This document shows positions 17,194-26,614 of a stretch of DNA of 64,000 nt, one piece after another. The notes under the pieces are model-generated. The model was not told the DNA's origin. It did not search any database and saw only the letters and a program-made list of their open reading frames with translations. Each line of letters opens with the position of its first letter. Position 1 is the stretch's first letter. Origin of the DNA: an uncultured Collinsella sp. (GTDB lineage: Bacteria; Actinomycetota; Coriobacteriia; Coriobacteriales; Coriobacteriaceae); contig UQMK01000006.1 of the NCBI GenBank assembly GCA_900542085.1, positions 1 through 64,000 of the forward strand, given 5' to 3'. Both the position numbers and the translations under genes were made by a program.

Positions 17194-18606
17194 CTATTTA
17201 GAATCCGAATCGTCCATGGAGCCGTCGATGCCGGTTTTGGTATCGTCGTCCGAGTTGGAGACATCGTCCTTGGCGAAGGGGTTCTTGAAGAATCCCGTAG
17301 CATCGGGCTGAAGGCCCGAGAGCTTCATCCAGGGATTATCGAGCTCGGGTTTGGGCATGGCCTGGGCCTCGGGCGCAGTCTCGTTACCGATGAGCTCGGA
17401 CTCATAGATGAACGTATCGTCTCCAAGCGCGTCATAGGCGGCAACCGGGTTGCCCTCGGTATCGCGATAGGGCGTGCCCTTAAACACGGCGCCGTCGTAT
17501 GCCACGAGCTGGCGGCCGGTCTCGTTCTCAAAGTAGTAGACGAAAATGCCCTTGAGGGCCGCGCACAGCGGAATGGCGATAACCATGCCGATGGCGCCCA
17601 TAAGCGCCGAACCGATAACGAGTGCCGTCAGGCTCATGACGGGATGCACCTGGACCGAGCTCTGCATGACCTTAGGCGAAATGACGTTGTCGGTAACGTT
17701 TTGGGCCACCATCGTCACGATCAAGGTCCACAACGCCAGCATCGGGCTGAACATAAAGCCGAGTACCGTGGCAATCGCAGCGCTCACCCAGGGACCGACA
17801 ACCGGGACCAAGTGCATGATGCCGGTAAAGATGGCCATGAGCGCCGCATACGGATGCCCGACGATCGCAAAGCCGATAAAGGCGAGGATGCCACCGCAGA
17901 TGGACGTCACGACCATGCCACGCATATAACCGCCGACCGATCGCGAAAGAATCGCGACCATAAAGCGGTACGAGGTCTCCTTTTCCTGACCAATGATGGT
18001 GCAGACCTCGTGGTGCATACGGGGATAGTCGCAAGCCAACCAATAGGCAAGCACCAAGCCAAGGAAGATTACGAACAACTGCGAGGCCGTATTGGTAATG
18101 AGCGGGAATACACCGCGACCGAGCTCAGCAGCAACCTGAGACACATACTTCGATGCCACGGTAACGAGCGAAGAAAGATTGTCGTCCAGATACTCTTTGA
18201 GCGGCGTGTTGTTGAGCGTCTTGGCATGCGAGAACATCTCGTTGAGGTCGCCACCAGCAACACGAAGCTGCTCGGGCAGGCGGCTCAGGACTTCCATGAT
18301 CTGACCGAGCAAAATAGGCGACAGGATGCAGACGACACCAACAAGCACGGCAACAACCACAATGAGAGCGATGAGCGAACCGATGCCACGACCGACGCCA
18401 TGATGCTCGAGCCAGTTGGTAATCGGCGACATCACAAAAGCGATGATGGAACCGACGGCGAGAAACTCGATAACCGGTGCCAGGATACCCATAAGGTTAA
18501 AGATGACGGCGGCGATGACAATGCAGCCGACGACAGCCCAAATGCGAAGCGTCAGAATGCGGGTATCGCGCAGCGTGCGATCGGTTTGTTGGGGATGCTC
18601 ACTCAT
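17194..18606 (-). CDS. AI-2E family (PF01594-like) membrane protein
   Basis: A 470-residue polytopic membrane protein of the AI-2E/YhhQ-PerM-like transporter family. It has paired N-terminal helices, a soluble middle section (about 95-160), then a cluster of helices with the family-typical HLVPVVGPWVSAAIATVLG and NVTDNVISPKVM. Substrates of most members are unknown, and some export autoinducer-2 while others are Na+/H+ antiporters. The acidic, Asp/Ser-rich C-tail (about 400-470) is soluble. It overlaps the sigma-factor gene by four bases (ATGA), so co-expression with the stress sigma factor is likely. Confidence 0.88.
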   Translation of the reverse strand: MSEHPQQTDRTLRDTRILTLRIWAVVGCIVIAAVIFNLMGILAPVIEFLAVGSIIAFVMSPITNWLEHHGVGRGIGSLIALIVVVAVLVGVVCILSPILLGQIMEVLSRLPEQLRVAGGDLNEMFSHAKTLNNTPLKEYLDDNLSSLVTVASKYVSQVAAELGRGVFPLITNTASQLFVIFLGLVLAYWLACDYPRMHHEVCTIIGQEKETSYRFMVAILSRSVGGYMRGMVVTSICGGILAFIGFAIVGHPYAALMAIFTGIMHLVPVVGPWVSAAIATVLGFMFSPMLALWTLIVTMVAQNVTDNVISPKVMQSSVQVHPVMSLTALVIGSALMGAIGMVIAIPLCAALKGIFVYYFENETGRQLVAYDGAVFKGTPYRDTEGNPVAAYDALGDDTFIYESELIGNETAPEAQAMPKPELDNPWMKLSGLQPDATGFFKNPFAKDDVSNSDDDTKTGIDGSMDDSDSK

Positions 18607-19394
18607 GAACGAACCATCACTCCGTCGGGGTCGATCTTGTCCTGAATCTTCTTAAGGGTACGGCGCAGCAGGCGCGAGACCTGCACCTGTGAGATACCCA
18701 GCTTCTTGGCAATCTCGATCTGAGTCATGCCCTTTACGAAGCGCAGCTCGATAACCTCGCGCTCGCGCGGCGAGAAATCGCGAATGGCTTCCTCGATTAC
18801 CAAGCGGTCATCGGTAAAATCGAGCTCGTTATCGTCATCGGCATAGCGGTCGAGAATCGAGGGGGCATCATCGGAATCGGACGCGCCGGGAGCCTCGATG
18901 GGTACCGAGGTATAGGCCGAGGAAGATTCCATGGCCTCCAGCACCTCGTCGACGGTCACGTCTAGGTACTCAGCGATTTCTTCGACCTTAGGCGAGCGCT
19001 GCAACTCATTGGTAAGTTTATCGGTAGCCTGGTTAACCTTGGCAGAAAGCTCCTGTAGACGACGAGGCACGCGCACGCTCCAACCCTTGTCACGGAAGTG
19101 ACGCTTGATCTCGCCCAGGATGGTGGGCGTGGCAAACGTGGTGAACTCGAGTCCGCGCTCGGGATCAAAGCGGTCGATTGCCTTGAGTAGACCCAGGTAT
19201 CCGACCTGCATCAGGTCGTCGAGCGGCTCGCCGCGGTTCTTAAATTTGTTGGCAAGAAACCTTACCAGGTTCATGTGGGACATGACGAGCTGCTCGCGTG
19301 CGTCCGGATCACCGGTCTCTTTGTAGCGACGAAACAGCTCGCGGGTTTTCTCCTTGTCCCAAGCGGTCTTACCGCTCCGGGAACGATCGGTCAT
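18603..19394 (-). CDS. SigB/SigF-type alternative sigma factor
   Basis: A 263-residue group 3 sigma-70 factor. Region 2 (NLVRFLANKFKNRGEPLDDLMQVGYLG), region 3 and region 4 (FSPREREVIELRFVKGMTQIEIAKKLGISQVQVSRLLRR) are all present. These factors control general stress or developmental regulons and are usually held by an RsbW/SpoIIAB-type anti-sigma kinase. Such a homologue lies immediately upstream, ending two bases before this ATG. No RsbV-type antagonist is in the window. Confidence 0.93.
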   Translation of the reverse strand: MTDRSRSGKTAWDKEKTRELFRRYKETGDPDAREQLVMSHMNLVRFLANKFKNRGEPLDDLMQVGYLGLLKAIDRFDPERGLEFTTFATPTILGEIKRHFRDKGWSVRVPRRLQELSAKVNQATDKLTNELQRSPKVEEIAEYLDVTVDEVLEAMESSSAYTSVPIEAPGASDSDDAPSILDRYADDDNELDFTDDRLVIEEAIRDFSPREREVIELRFVKGMTQIEIAKKLGISQVQVSRLLRRTLKKIQDKIDPDGVMVRS

Positions 19395-19395
19395 A

Positions 19396-19773
19396 TTAGA
19401 TATCCGCCTTGAGGTCGAGGGAAAGCGTCAGGGGCGCCGCAGTTTTTTCATAGGAATCGCACACGCTCGCCAAAATGAGCTCGGCATACACGGCAGCCTG
19501 GTCATCCTCATCGACAGTCGCCTGGTCGCCAAAGGTAAAGGTCATGCCCACGTGAGATTCGTCGACATCGAATTTGATAGAGATATCGTCGGAATCAACG
19601 GCCGTGCAGCCAAAGATAAAGGCTTCCTCGGCAGCCATACGGATGTCCTCGATTCGATCGACGGACATGGAGCACAACGCACCAACGTTGGCGGCCGTCA
19701 TACGTACGAGACGTGCCAGACGCGGATCCCCGGCAACAGTCAGCGTGATGGGACAGGTTGCATCGCTACTCAT
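19396..19773 (-). CDS. Anti-sigma factor-like protein (HATPase-like, degenerate)
   Basis: A 125-residue protein whose position and segment SVDRIEDIRMAAEEAF resemble RsbW/SpoIIAB anti-sigma kinases. It is short for the family (about 140-160). The N-box asparagine expected four residues after the Glu is Phe54 (EAFIFGC), and no clear G1 box is seen, so ATP binding or kinase activity is doubtful. The ATG at 19773 has GAGGAG upstream and overlaps the previous gene by 8 bases. It likely still binds the sigma factor encoded next. Family assignment rests largely on context. Confidence 0.65.
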   Translation of the reverse strand: MSSDATCPITLTVAGDPRLARLVRMTAANVGALCSMSVDRIEDIRMAAEEAFIFGCTAVDSDDISIKFDVDESHVGMTFTFGDQATVDEDDQAAVYAELILASVCDSYEKTAAPLTLSLDLKADI

Positions 19774-20356
19774 CGCAGGACTCCTCGGAGGTCTCGGCAG
19801 GCGTGTAGGTGTAATACTGGGCTGCTTTAGCAGCAGGCTTCTGTGCATCATCGTCGCCCGTGCCGGCCTCGTCCCCGGCTTCGCCAATCAGGACGCGCTC
19901 GGTCGGCTGATCGGCTTCGGCGGCAGCGGAAAGTGTGCGCTCGACGTCGGCCGCGGGAGCCTTCACCTTATTAAAGAATTTCTGTACGGCACCGGCCGCA
20001 GAGTCGGTCACGCTCGACACAACATTGCTGGCATCGGCCATGCTGCCCGAAACCTCGGAAATGTCACGAACCACGGCTTCAACCTCTACGAGGTTGGAGG
20101 TCAAGGCGTCGACAGCGGTCTTGCTCGACTTGAGGAGCGGCTCAACCTGCGCCAGTGCGGGGGTGAGCTCATCGACAGCACCATCGAGCTTTGCTACCAC
20201 GGGCTGAGCCTCGGCGATCGTGTTGTTAAGGTCGCTTACGGTCTTATCGAGCGAATCAACGACGTTGCGGGTCTTGCGCAGGGTGAGCGCGAGCTCGATA
20301 ACAGCCCACACGCCGGCAACGGCGAGCAGCAGCAGGGCGATTTGAATGGGACTCAT
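19766..20356 (-). CDS. DUF948-like membrane-anchored coiled-coil protein
   Basis: A 196-residue protein with an N-terminal membrane helix (about 5-23), a long amphipathic helical region with heptad character (28-130, repeated V-x-x-L-x-x-x-V patterns), and a polar, acidic C-tail. The pattern matches DUF948 general-stress proteins, which in Firmicutes are found with stress regulons. GGGAGG precedes the ATG. Location at the head of the anti-sigma/sigma cluster supports a stress-envelope role, but no biochemical function is known. Confidence 0.7.
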   Translation of the reverse strand: MSPIQIALLLLAVAGVWAVIELALTLRKTRNVVDSLDKTVSDLNNTIAEAQPVVAKLDGAVDELTPALAQVEPLLKSSKTAVDALTSNLVEVEAVVRDISEVSGSMADASNVVSSVTDSAAGAVQKFFNKVKAPAADVERTLSAAAEADQPTERVLIGEAGDEAGTGDDDAQKPAAKAAQYYTYTPAETSEESCDE

Positions 20357-20451
20357 ACAAGCCTCCCGAAGGAATCGAAATACAGACGTTTTTCATGGTA
20401 CCCCAAAGAAGGAGAAAGATACCCAAAGGGAATGTGCGTGGTGCCAATGAC

Positions 20452-21807
20452 CTAGTTGGGCGCGTTACCGCTACGGTCGCGTTCGCTTTGCTCCACACGC
20501 CACTCTTCCCAGCCGCGGCCCGAAGGCTGCCAGAACGCGCCGCGCTCAAGCCCCTCGGGCAAATAGCGCTGGTCGACCCAACCTTCGGGATAATCGTGCG
20601 GGTACTTGTATATACCGTATTCGTCGCTGCCGGGACGGTGACGATCGCGAAGATAGCTGGGCACCTCGCGCAGCCCACTTGAATGAATATCGGCCAGCGC
20701 CGCATCGATCGAAGCCTCGCACGCGTTGGATTTTGGCGCCAGGCACACATAGAGCGCAGCCTGAGCCAGGTTAATGCGGCACTCGGGATAGCCAATGACC
20801 TCGGCAGACTTGAACGCGGCATGCGCCACCAATAGTGCCTGCGGGTCGGCGTTGCCAACATCCTCAGAAGCCTGAATCATAATGCGGCGAGCGATAAATT
20901 TTGGATCCTCCCCCGCATCGATCATGCGCGCGAGCCAATAGATCGTGGCATCGGGGTCGCTGCCGCGCATGGACTTGATGAACGCACTGATGATGTCGTA
21001 GTGCATGTCGCCGTTTTTGTCGTACGAAAAGCCACGGCGCGGGTTGGCAATCTTCACGTCGTCAACAGTGATGGGATAGCGCTCCCCCGCCGCCGGCGCC
21101 GGCGTTCCCTCGGTATCGGGACGCGTGATGGCGATCTCGCTCGCAAGCTCGAGCGTCGTGAGCGCCGAGCGAGCGTCGCCCGCAGCCAGCGTGCAGATGG
21201 TCTTAACCGTATCCTCATCGGCCGAGAACTTGCCGTTCAAACCCTGCGGCGCCTCGAGCGCGCGCTCGATAAGCGTGGCGATATCCTCGTCCTTTAAGTG
21301 CTCAAGCTCCACCACGCGACCGCGCGAGAGCAACGCCGAGTTGACCTCGAAGTACGGATTCTCCGTCGTGGCGCCAATCATAATGACGGTACGGTTCTCA
21401 ACCGCATGCAGCAAGGCATCCTGCTGCGACTTGGAAAAGCGGTGAATCTCGTCGATGAAAAGAATGGTGCGACGGTCGTACGTATTCAGACGCGTCTTGG
21501 CCTCGTCAATCACGCGGCGAAGATCCTTTACGGTGCCCGTCACGGCGCTGACTTCGACAAACTCGCTCTTGGTATGGTTGGCGATAATATGTGCCAGCGT
21601 CGTCTTGCCCGTACCGGCCGGCCCGTACAGAATCACACTCGACAGCACGTCGTGCTCAATCGCAGCACGCAACCATGAGCCCTTACCGACGGCCTTTTGC
21701 TGGCCCACATACTCGTCGAGCGAATTGGGGCGCATGCGCACCGCAAGCGGCGCATTCTGAAAGGAACGCTCGCGCGTCGAAGCAGAAAAAAGGTCGTCCA
21801 TAGCCAT
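20452..21807 (-). CDS. rarA: Replication-associated recombination protein RarA (MgsA)
   Basis: Clamp-loader-like AAA+ ATPase that acts at stalled replication forks. It has an N-terminal RMRPNSLDEYVGQQ segment, Walker A GPAGTGKTT, Walker B LFIDEIHRF, a sensor 1 region (IGATTENP), an arginine finger region, and a C-terminal tetramerisation domain. About 450 residues is normal. Several starts are possible (ATG at 21816, 21807 or 21801), none with a good Shine-Dalgarno. I take 21807. Confidence 0.92.
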   Translation of the reverse strand: MAMDDLFSASTRERSFQNAPLAVRMRPNSLDEYVGQQKAVGKGSWLRAAIEHDVLSSVILYGPAGTGKTTLAHIIANHTKSEFVEVSAVTGTVKDLRRVIDEAKTRLNTYDRRTILFIDEIHRFSKSQQDALLHAVENRTVIMIGATTENPYFEVNSALLSRGRVVELEHLKDEDIATLIERALEAPQGLNGKFSADEDTVKTICTLAAGDARSALTTLELASEIAITRPDTEGTPAPAAGERYPITVDDVKIANPRRGFSYDKNGDMHYDIISAFIKSMRGSDPDATIYWLARMIDAGEDPKFIARRIMIQASEDVGNADPQALLVAHAAFKSAEVIGYPECRINLAQAALYVCLAPKSNACEASIDAALADIHSSGLREVPSYLRDRHRPGSDEYGIYKYPHDYPEGWVDQRYLPEGLERGAFWQPSGRGWEEWRVEQSERDRSGNAPN

Positions 21808-21861
21808 CCCGTGCATCAATCAAAGTCGTCATCTGCTAACAGTATACCGAAAATATACGAA

Positions 21862-23109
21862 CTACCGTTCGTTAATATAGGTACGATGCGGAAACTTCAA
21901 TCCCGGGAACAGCTTGCTCGTAAGTTCACAGAAATAACCGTCCGTCATGCTCGCAATGTAATCCACGACCGCCTGGTCCTTATCGTCCTGCCAGGCATAG
22001 GCTCGATCGTAGTAGGAAAGCTGCCGCTCAATGCGAGAAATGTGGTGCTTAAAGATATACGAGGACTCGTCTCCTTCGTTTATGTCCTGCAGGCAACGGT
22101 CGTAGAGCTTTTCGAAGGCCTCGCGCAGCTCCGCTTCGGAGTCGCCCTCGATACCGCCCTTGCTATAGATCTTCTCGTAGTTTTCACGCTTGGCCCGGCG
22201 GATCTCCTCAAACAGGTCCTCGCTCATCTCGATGCGCGGCTTGCCATAGCTGTGCTCGACGATATCGATAGAGGCATGCGTAAGGATCCAGCTGTTGTAT
22301 GCGCCGCCCAGGTCATCGTCAAAGGCGTCGGGTGACAGCAGGCCTGCCGCAATGGCGTCTTGGCGATCGCGCCCCACATAGGCAAGGATGTCCGAGATGC
22401 GAACCACGCAGCCCTCGAGCGTCATGGGGCGCAGGTGCTCAATTGCGCTGTAACCTGTGGCAATGCAATCCTCAACCGTCTGATCGAACTGGTCAAAGGA
22501 CCCCATGTCCGAGAGCTCAAACACGCGTTGCTCATACTCGCCGTTGTGGCACAATACGCCGTCAAGCGTCTGGAGCGACACGTTGCGGCCGTACAGCGCG
22601 TCGAGCACGCGGACCGACTGCACGTTATGGAAAAAATAACGACCCGTGCGCTTGTGATAGATATCATTGAGGAATCGCTCACCGGCATGGCCAAAAGGCG
22701 TGTGGCCCAAGTCGTGGCCCAAGCCAATCGCCTCGATCAGATCGCAGTTGAGCCCCAGGGCACGTCCGATATCGCGAGCGATGCGCGAGACAAGCTGCAC
22801 GTGCAAGCCGCGACGCGACAGGTCGTCGTTGCTGCGAAAACTGAAGACCTGCGTTTTGCCTGCATAACGGGTGTATGCGGGCAGATGCAGAATCTTTTCG
22901 GTATCGCGCATGAAGGCCGGACGCATGAGCGTGCCCTCGTCTGCAGCCCGATCGACACGTCGGATGACCTGGTCGTCACCGCATCGATAGAGATTAACGA
23001 CACCCGAGGCGCGGTCGGCGGCGATACGCTCGACCAGCTCGGGCGACAACGCCGCGGGAATGCGATCCATACGTGCCTTGATGGCGGCTGTCTGTTGATT
23101 GATTGCCAT
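21862..23109 (-). CDS. dgt: Deoxyguanosinetriphosphate triphosphohydrolase-like HD protein
   Basis: A 415-residue HD-domain phosphohydrolase of the dGTPase family, hydrolysing dNTPs to nucleosides and triphosphate. The first histidine lies in FRSNDDLSRRGLHVQLV. The HD pair is in AIGLGHDLGHTPFGHAGE, and a further Asp in RISDILAYVGRDRQDA. AAGGAG precedes the ATG. Substrate specificity among dNTPs cannot be read from sequence. Confidence 0.9.
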   Translation of the reverse strand: MAINQQTAAIKARMDRIPAALSPELVERIAADRASGVVNLYRCGDDQVIRRVDRAADEGTLMRPAFMRDTEKILHLPAYTRYAGKTQVFSFRSNDDLSRRGLHVQLVSRIARDIGRALGLNCDLIEAIGLGHDLGHTPFGHAGERFLNDIYHKRTGRYFFHNVQSVRVLDALYGRNVSLQTLDGVLCHNGEYEQRVFELSDMGSFDQFDQTVEDCIATGYSAIEHLRPMTLEGCVVRISDILAYVGRDRQDAIAAGLLSPDAFDDDLGGAYNSWILTHASIDIVEHSYGKPRIEMSEDLFEEIRRAKRENYEKIYSKGGIEGDSEAELREAFEKLYDRCLQDINEGDESSYIFKHHISRIERQLSYYDRAYAWQDDKDQAVVDYIASMTDGYFCELTSKLFPGLKFPHRTYINER

Positions 23110-23139
23110 GGCATGCTCCTTAAAAGGGCGCGCAAACGA

Positions 23140-23562
23140 TTACAGCGTACTACCCACGACCTCGATTATGGCAAATATCGGCACTAAAAACGGCAGCAAA
23201 GGCAGAGAGCGTGATTTTGCAATGAGACAGGCGGCGGCAAGGGTCAGAAGCGCAACCGCAAACGCGACGACACCACCCAAGGGATCGAGGGTACAAAGGG
23301 CAAAGAGCGCCTTGGCATCCCCCATGCCAATGCCGGGAGCGTGGCGAACACGACGCCAGAGCGACTCAGTAAGCACAAGGGCAAGGTAAACGATAACCGC
23401 AAGACCGGCGTGGTCAAGCGCCGTGTTAACACCCCTGTCGAGCCAAACGCCCGCAAACGCCGCCACCGCACACGCACCGGCAAGCTCGTTGGGAAACCGC
23501 CGCTCACGGGCATCAATCGCCGCGCCAACAAAGATGCAAATCCAAAACGGAAAATAGACCAT
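23140..23562 (-). CDS. Minimal prepilin peptidase (A24 family)
   Basis: A 140-residue polytopic membrane aspartyl protease core. Catalytic Asp17 lies in AAIDARERRFPNE and Asp82 in GIGMGDAK. There is no N-terminal cytoplasmic methyltransferase domain, so it resembles the short CpaA/FlaK-like peptidases that process type IV pilin or Flp/Tad pilins. The ATG at 23562 follows AAGGAGG. A longer start is in the neighbouring hairpin and is rejected. No pilin, ATPase or secretin gene is nearby, so its substrate must be encoded elsewhere. Confidence 0.83.
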   Translation of the reverse strand: MVYFPFWICIFVGAAIDARERRFPNELAGACAVAAFAGVWLDRGVNTALDHAGLAVIVYLALVLTESLWRRVRHAPGIGMGDAKALFALCTLDPLGGVVAFAVALLTLAAACLIAKSRSLPLLPFLVPIFAIIEVVGSTL

Positions 23563-23592
23563 CGAACACCTCCTTGGGCAGCAGCTCAAACG

Positions 23593-23632
23593 AAAAAACC
23601 ACCACAAAGGTGCTGTCCCTTTGTGGTGGTTT
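23593..23632. terminator. GGGAC-loop hairpin terminator
   Basis: A perfect 14-bp stem (23596-23609 with 23619-23632) encloses a loop reading GGACAGCAC on the minus strand, followed there by T6. It terminates the glycosyltransferase gene. It is the same design as 31256-31295. Confidence 0.8.
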
Positions 23633-23641
23633 AGATCGTGG

Positions 23642-24937
23642 TTATTTGGCGCCTTGCATGACCTCGTCGAGGGTAACGCTTACGGCGTGTTGCGTCGGCA
23701 CCCAGTCAACCTTCAGGAACAGAGCAGCCACCGTGATGGGGATATAGCTGAACATAAAGATCGGGAAGGTAAACAGGTTGGTCACCAGACGCCACTTTTG
23801 CGCGCAGTGAATATGCTTGTACTCAAAGATGGTCGTGAGTAGCGCCAGGATAAAGAAGGTCTGGTACATCATCGCGAAGGTCATAATGAGCGAGGCGGCA
23901 CAAGCCTGCATCTCGACCTCGGTGGCCAAGAAGCCGTGCGAAAGCCCGCCCACGATGAGGAAGGTGGCATTGGCGAGCATCAAGATCAGCGATAGCAGCA
24001 TACCCGGGGCGATCGTCATGAACATGTCGTAGGCGGCAAAGCGATGGTAGCGGAAGGTCGACTTGACCAAGTGCTTACCATACGTAAAGAACACCTGGTA
24101 GAAGCCCTTAGTCCAACGCATGCGCTGTTTCCAGGACGCCTTAAACGTCACGGGCTGTTCGTCAAAGAACTCCGCCGGCGCATAGCCAATGCGAATGCCA
24201 TGGATAGCGCAGAACGTGGTGAACTGAATGTCCTCAGTCAGCGTGTGGAACTGCCAACCGTGCATGCCCTCGATAACACTGGCGGAGATGAGGTAGCCCG
24301 AACCCGAGACGGCACAAGACGTCTTGCAGATGTTGCGTGCGTTGTTGAGAAAGCGCGCCTCTCGTAGATACCAGGTGGCATTAGCCGCCGAGATCCACGA
24401 GCTGCCGAAATTCTTGGAGTTGCGATAGCTCGTGACCACATGGAAGCCCTGGTCAAAGGCATCGTTCATCTTGGACACATAATCGCGGGCGATGACGTTA
24501 TCGGCATCGAAGATAAAGTAGCCTTCAAACGTATCGGGATACTCGTTAAGGATGCGGTCGAAACCAAAGTCCATGACCCAGCTCTTACCCTTGCGGGCCA
24601 GGTCGTTGCGTTCATAGACGACGGCGCCCGCCTCGCGCGCGAGCTGAGCCGTGTTGTCGGTGCAGGCATCGGCGACCACGAAGACCTCGATAAGCTCAGA
24701 CGGATAATCCTGGTCCTTGATAGAGCGAACGAGGTTGGCGATCACAGCCTCCTCGTTATGCGCCGCGATAAAGAAGGCATAGCGGTGAAGTTTTTTGGCC
24801 TTGGGAGGCGCGACCTCGCCACGAAGAGCACCAATGACAAAGAAGACCACCTGGTACAGAAAGCAGACCGTGAGCAGCGTGACGACAATCTGATTGAAGA
24901 TCACGATGGGTGTGTTGGTTTGTAAAAAGGCGAGCAT
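23642..24937 (-). CDS. Membrane glycosyltransferase family 2 protein
   Basis: A 431-residue processive-type GT2 enzyme. It has an N-terminal membrane helix (about 8-33), a cytoplasmic catalytic domain with FDADN, TED (HTLTEDIQF) and QRMRW matching the D, D, D, QxxRW signature of cellulose/hyaluronan-synthase-like enzymes, then three to four C-terminal helices. It probably makes or extends a cell-surface polysaccharide or glycolipid. The ATG at 24937 follows GGGAG. No co-polymerase or export partner is adjacent, so the product is unknown. Confidence 0.87.
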   Translation of the reverse strand: MLAFLQTNTPIVIFNQIVVTLLTVCFLYQVVFFVIGALRGEVAPPKAKKLHRYAFFIAAHNEEAVIANLVRSIKDQDYPSELIEVFVVADACTDNTAQLAREAGAVVYERNDLARKGKSWVMDFGFDRILNEYPDTFEGYFIFDADNVIARDYVSKMNDAFDQGFHVVTSYRNSKNFGSSWISAANATWYLREARFLNNARNICKTSCAVSGSGYLISASVIEGMHGWQFHTLTEDIQFTTFCAIHGIRIGYAPAEFFDEQPVTFKASWKQRMRWTKGFYQVFFTYGKHLVKSTFRYHRFAAYDMFMTIAPGMLLSLILMLANATFLIVGGLSHGFLATEVEMQACAASLIMTFAMMYQTFFILALLTTIFEYKHIHCAQKWRLVTNLFTFPIFMFSYIPITVAALFLKVDWVPTQHAVSVTLDEVMQGAK

Positions 24938-25019
24938 GCAGGCTCCCAGCAACGCGTTACGTAAACAACCGTATATCTTACCGCAGGCTTACCGAGTTCA
25001 AGAAACCACCTAATACTGG

Positions 25020-26033
25020 CTAGGCTTCGAGCAGACCGAGCTGCGGGACGATTTCGTCACCGGCGGCAGTGCGGCCGAGCGAACGAGGGGCCAGATCATC
25101 CAGAACCGCCGCGAGGTCCCACGGCAGCTCGTCACGGCACTCAATGCGCTCCCCCGTCACGGGATGATCGAATGCCACGCGCCAGGAATGGAGGAACTGC
25201 CTGGTCAGACCCTGATCGGCGCGTGCATTGCACTTACCGTAGAGTGGATCGCCCACACAGGCATGGTTGATATGGCGCATGTGCACACGAATCTGATGCG
25301 TGCGACCGGTAAACAGGTGGCACTCGACGAGCGTGTAACCGTCGTCGAAACGCGTGGAATCAAAGCGCTCAAGCACCTTGAAGGTCGTGATGGCCTGGCG
25401 CGCAAAGGGGTCATCGGAAACCGCCATCTTCACGCGGTCGCGCGTCGATCGGGCAATACCGGTGTTGATAGTGCCCTCGTCCATGGCGATGTGACCGTGA
25501 ACGAGCGTGATATAGCGACGGTCGAGTGTGCGTGTGCGGATAAGATTTTGAAGCGCGCGCTGGGTGTCGTCGTCTTTTGCCGCGAGCATAAGGCCCGAGG
25601 TATCGCGATCCAGGCGATGCACGATGCCGGGGCGGTCCTCACCCTGCACGGTACCCAGATGATCGATGCCGCAGTGGTAGACCAGGGCGTTCGCAAGGGT
25701 GCCGCTCTCGTGGCCGTGGGCGGGATGGCACACCAGGCCGCGCTGTTTGGAGAGCACGATGAGGTAGTCGTCCTCGTAACGAATGTCGAGAGGGATGGCC
25801 TCGGGAATCACATCGGTGGGATCATGCGGCTCGGGCAAGTCGACTGAGATACGGTCGCCGGAGCGCACAGCATATTTTTTTGATAGGCAGGTCTCGCCGT
25901 TGACCGCAACGGCACCGCCCTCGATCAAGTGCGCGCAGGCAGAACGCGTGGGACAGCCATCGTTGGCGCCCAGATAGGCATCGAGGCGCTGACCAGCGGA
26001 ATCGTCGGCAACAAGAATATGGATGTCGGCCAT
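25020..26033 (-). CDS. rluD: RluA/RluD-family pseudouridine synthase
   Basis: Converts uridine to pseudouridine in rRNA (23S target for RluD). It has an N-terminal S4 domain (DSAGQRLDAYLG ... IEGGAVAVNGE, about 1-75) and a catalytic domain with the conserved Asp in HRLDRDTSGLML. Length 337 is normal. Its ATG overlaps the lspA stop as TAATG. The lspA-rluD pair is conserved in Gram-positive bacteria. The exact RluA/C/D subtype is not certain. Confidence 0.88.
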   Translation of the reverse strand: MADIHILVADDSAGQRLDAYLGANDGCPTRSACAHLIEGGAVAVNGETCLSKKYAVRSGDRISVDLPEPHDPTDVIPEAIPLDIRYEDDYLIVLSKQRGLVCHPAHGHESGTLANALVYHCGIDHLGTVQGEDRPGIVHRLDRDTSGLMLAAKDDDTQRALQNLIRTRTLDRRYITLVHGHIAMDEGTINTGIARSTRDRVKMAVSDDPFARQAITTFKVLERFDSTRFDDGYTLVECHLFTGRTHQIRVHMRHINHACVGDPLYGKCNARADQGLTRQFLHSWRVAFDHPVTGERIECRDELPWDLAAVLDDLAPRSLGRTAAGDEIVPQLGLLEA

Positions 26034-26614
26034 TAACGCTCATTCCTTTCGCGAATCTTGCGGGCACGCTCCCCACGCTGTTTGGCTTTGCGCTTGGCGC
26101 GGGCCTCGTCACGGGCGTTGAGCTCGGCGGTCGCATCGACCTCGCGAGCGGCGGGGCTCAAGAACATATAACCGATGAGCGCCAGCACAACGCCGACCGT
26201 AATGCCGATATCGGCCACGTTAAAGACAGGAAAGTCGATGAAGGTGGTGGCGATAAAATCGGTCACGAAACCAAAAACAAGGCGATCGATCGCATTGCCG
26301 ATGGCACCGCCCGCAACCATGGCCATGCCCACAACCTCTAGGCGTGCGAGCTGAGGCGCGCGGACCAGGTACACGGCAATGGCGACAATGACCGCAAGCG
26401 CCAGCAAAGCAAACGCGACGCCATGCCCCTCGCCCATGCTAAAGGCGGCTCCGATGTTGCGGACAAACAGAAAATCGATCACGCCGGGGATAACGGTCGC
26501 ATGCAGAGCATCGCCCACGGCACGAACCGCGAGCTTGGTCAGCTGGTCAACAAGCAACACAACGAGCGCCACGCCACCAGCAACACCCAACCGCCAACGC
26601 AAAGACGGCGTCAT
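26033..26614 (-). CDS. lspA: Lipoprotein signal peptidase
   Basis: Signal peptidase II, an inner-membrane aspartyl protease that cleaves prolipoproteins after lipidation. The 193-residue protein has four membrane helices. The catalytic aspartates are in GNAIDRLVFG and FNVADIGITVG, and FVRNIGAAFSM matches the family N-x-GaaFs. A C-terminal extension of about 45 mostly charged residues follows. The ATG at 26614 is chosen, and a TTG six codons upstream is possible. Confidence 0.93.
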   Translation of the reverse strand: MTPSLRWRLGVAGGVALVVLLVDQLTKLAVRAVGDALHATVIPGVIDFLFVRNIGAAFSMGEGHGVAFALLALAVIVAIAVYLVRAPQLARLEVVGMAMVAGGAIGNAIDRLVFGFVTDFIATTFIDFPVFNVADIGITVGVVLALIGYMFLSPAAREVDATAELNARDEARAKRKAKQRGERARKIRERNER

